DNA of 64,000 nt from Kosakonia oryzendophytica (GTDB taxonomy: Bacteria; Pseudomonadota; Gammaproteobacteria; Enterobacterales; Enterobacteriaceae). Within the stretch, counting starts at the first letter, position 1; each line of letters opens with the position of its first letter. Shown in pieces: positions 62,853 to 64,000 of this stretch. Location: positions 62,001-126,000 of the forward strand of contig NZ_FMAY01000001.1 of NCBI RefSeq assembly GCF_900094925.1, given 5' to 3'. A program made the translations under genes and the position numbers. The notes beneath the pieces were generated by a model. It was not told where the DNA came from and made no database searches. It saw nothing but the letters and a program-made list of their open reading frames with translations.

Positions 62853-64000
62853 ACTGGCTCCTGATGTTGCTGCATAATCTGATAAATGCGTTCAATATCC
62901 ACATGCTCACGCATGGCACTGGCCAGCAGATCGAACTGCTGCGCTTTATACTGCGCATAACTGACGGCAGCATCCAGCGGTGGCATGCTTTTACGCTGAC
63001 GCAGGCCGTTGATGAACGCGCGGGTAAAGGCATCGCTGTCAAACAAACCGTGCAGGTAAGTGCCGAACACCTGCCCATCGTCGCTGACTGCGCCATCCGC
63101 CACGCGCTGCCCCGCTTTGTGCAGCCACAATGCCGGACGGCACCCACTGTGCAATGTGGTTTCTCCCAGATGGATTTCGTAACCACGCAAGCCAAGCCCG
63201 GCGCAGCCCGCCATCCAGCCAGGCAACGTCTCCTGCAAGGTCGCGTCGACAAGCGTTGTGGTTTTGTCACGGGCAAAACGGGTGACGGTATCCAGCAGCC
63301 CCAGACCTGGCAATGTCCCCAGCCCGGACTCCACCTCGTCAATGATCATCTCACCAAGCATCTGATAACCGCCGCAAACGCCGATCACCGGTACGCCCGT
63401 ATGATGCGCATCCAGCACCGCTTTTGCCAGCCCGCACTCACGAAGCCAGGTTAAATCGCTAAGGGTGTTTTTACTGCCCGGCAGAATCACTGCATCGGCG
63501 CTGTGCAGCGCTTCCGGGGTGCGCACATACTGCACGCGCACATCCGGCTGGGCCGCCAGCGCGTTAAAATCGGTAAAGTTAGAAATGTGTGGCAACTGCA
63601 CCACTGCAATCTCTAACGCCCGCTCACCGGTGCGCAGATATTTACCACGCTGCAACGCCACGCCATCCTCATCTTCCAGGTCGACGTCCAACCACGGCAT
63701 CACGCCGATCACCGGCACGCCGGTCAGTGCTTCAATCTGTTTAATGCCGGGGGTAAGCAGCGCCACATCGCCGCGAAATTTATTGATAATTACCCCTTTG
63801 ACCCGCCAGCGCTCATGCTCCTGCAACAGCGCCAGCGTACCGTAAATCGCGGCAAACACGCCGCCCCGGTCGATATCTGCCACCAGGATAACCGCGCAAC
63901 CGGCCATCTCCGCCATCCCCATATTGACGATATCCCGGTCGCGCAGGTTGATCTCCGCCGGGCTACCCGCTCCTTCCAGTACCAGCGCGTCATACTCCTG
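62846..64000 (-). CDS. cbiP: Adenosylcobyric acid synthase CbiP (CobQ), N-terminus beyond the window
   Basis: The frame stays open to base 64000, so the N-terminal part (about the first 120 residues) is outside. The remaining 384 residues contain [36 protein letters not shown], the class I glutamine amidotransferase domain with the nucleophile Cys in [16 protein letters not shown], and the His/Glu pair at GTYLHGLFD. It amidates four side chains of adenosylcobyrinic acid. It heads the visible part of the cob operon; the upstream cbi genes are expected beyond the window. Confidence 0.95.
   Translation of the reverse strand, partial: QEYDALVLEGAGSPAEINLRDRDIVNMGMAEMAGCAVILVADIDRGGVFAAIYGTLALLQEHERWRVKGVIINKFRGDVALLTPGIKQIEALTGVPVIGVMPWLDVDLEDEDGVALQRGKYLRTGERALEIAVVQLPHISNFTDFNALAAQPDVRVQYVRTPEALHSADAVILPGSKNTLSDLTWLRECGLAKAVLDAHHTGVPVIGVCGGYQMLGEMIIDEVESGLGTLPGLGLLDTVTRFARDKTTTLVDATLQETLPGWMAGCAGLGLRGYEIHLGETTLHSGCRPALWLHKAGQRVADGAVSDDGQVFGTYLHGLFDSDAFTRAFINGLRQRKSMPPLDAAVSYAQYKAQQFDLLASAMREHVDIERIYQIMQQHQEPVC

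Noticed and set aside
1..64000. CRISPR array or prophage
   Set aside because: No regularly spaced short repeats and no phage structural or lysis genes were seen.

Overview
The window looks like the chromosome of an Enterobacteriaceae member of the Klebsiella / Kosakonia / Enterobacter / Citrobacter kind. About 35 genes have close Escherichia coli or Salmonella counterparts (ydiB-aroD-ydiFO-ydiP-ydiQRST-fadK, shiA, yeeO between two tRNA-Asn genes, blc, ymjA, yaiL, cfa, ldtA, cobTSU-cbiP). The cbi/cob operon end excludes E. coli K-12 itself. The genus cannot be fixed from the sequence alone. Calls marked as recognised rest on remembered family sequences; no search was run.

Layout. (1) 1-10.4 kb: end of ydiB, aroD, and a complete acyl-CoA / electron-transfer set: CoA transferase ydiF, acyl-CoA dehydrogenase ydiO, ETF subunits ydiQ and ydiR, ETF:quinone oxidoreductase-like ydiS, ferredoxin ydiT and acyl-CoA synthetase fadK. 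The AraC regulator ydiP reads the other way. This is the E. coli route linked to anaerobic fatty-acid breakdown. (2) 10.4-18.8 kb: shikimate permease shiA, then a LysR gene divergent from pxpA-BCCP-biotin carboxylase-pxpB-pxpC-permease, a 5-oxoprolinase-type operon carrying its own biotin carrier and biotin carboxylase. (3) 18.8-20.7 kb: the MATE exporter yeeO inside a perfect 124-bp inverted repeat made of two tRNA-Asn genes, both with terminators. (4) 20.8-23.8 kb: small accessory genes, including a predicted membrane-anchored XRE regulator. (5) 23.8-32.3 kb: a nine-gene minus-strand operon for modified fatty acids or lipids (SnoaL-like protein, SDR, FAD oxidoreductase, DUF1365, CFA-synthase-like methyltransferase, DUF2878, chalcone-isomerase-like, DUF3833, YbgA). 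It has a MlrA/BluR-like MerR regulator, an operator-like palindrome, and the lipocalin blc on the far side.

(6) 32.3-41.4 kb: an AT-rich accessory island with an IS3-family remnant, an orphan response regulator lacking part of a conserved loop, a lone flagellin with a near-perfect sigma28 promoter, a tautomerase/HxlR pair, two chemoreceptors with sigma28-like promoters, and a short FlhD-like protein without FlhC. (7) 41.8-56.3 kb: mostly housekeeping or stress genes: ymjA, an RluA-type pseudouridine synthase, yaiL, a cold-shock-domain protein, a CFA synthase, an OYE reductase with divergent LysR, a luciferase-like monooxygenase, glutathione peroxidase, and several AraC, XRE, GNAT and SDR genes. 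(8) 56.7-64 kb: ldtA, a second EF-G divergent from an ArsR regulator, and cobT-cobS-cobU-cbiP of cobalamin synthesis, cut by the window end.

The strongest candidates for something little described are the MerR-controlled lipid operon with its operator (23.8-31.7 kb), the sigma28-wired accessory motility island (33-41.4 kb) and the ArsR / second EF-G pair (57.8-60.5 kb).
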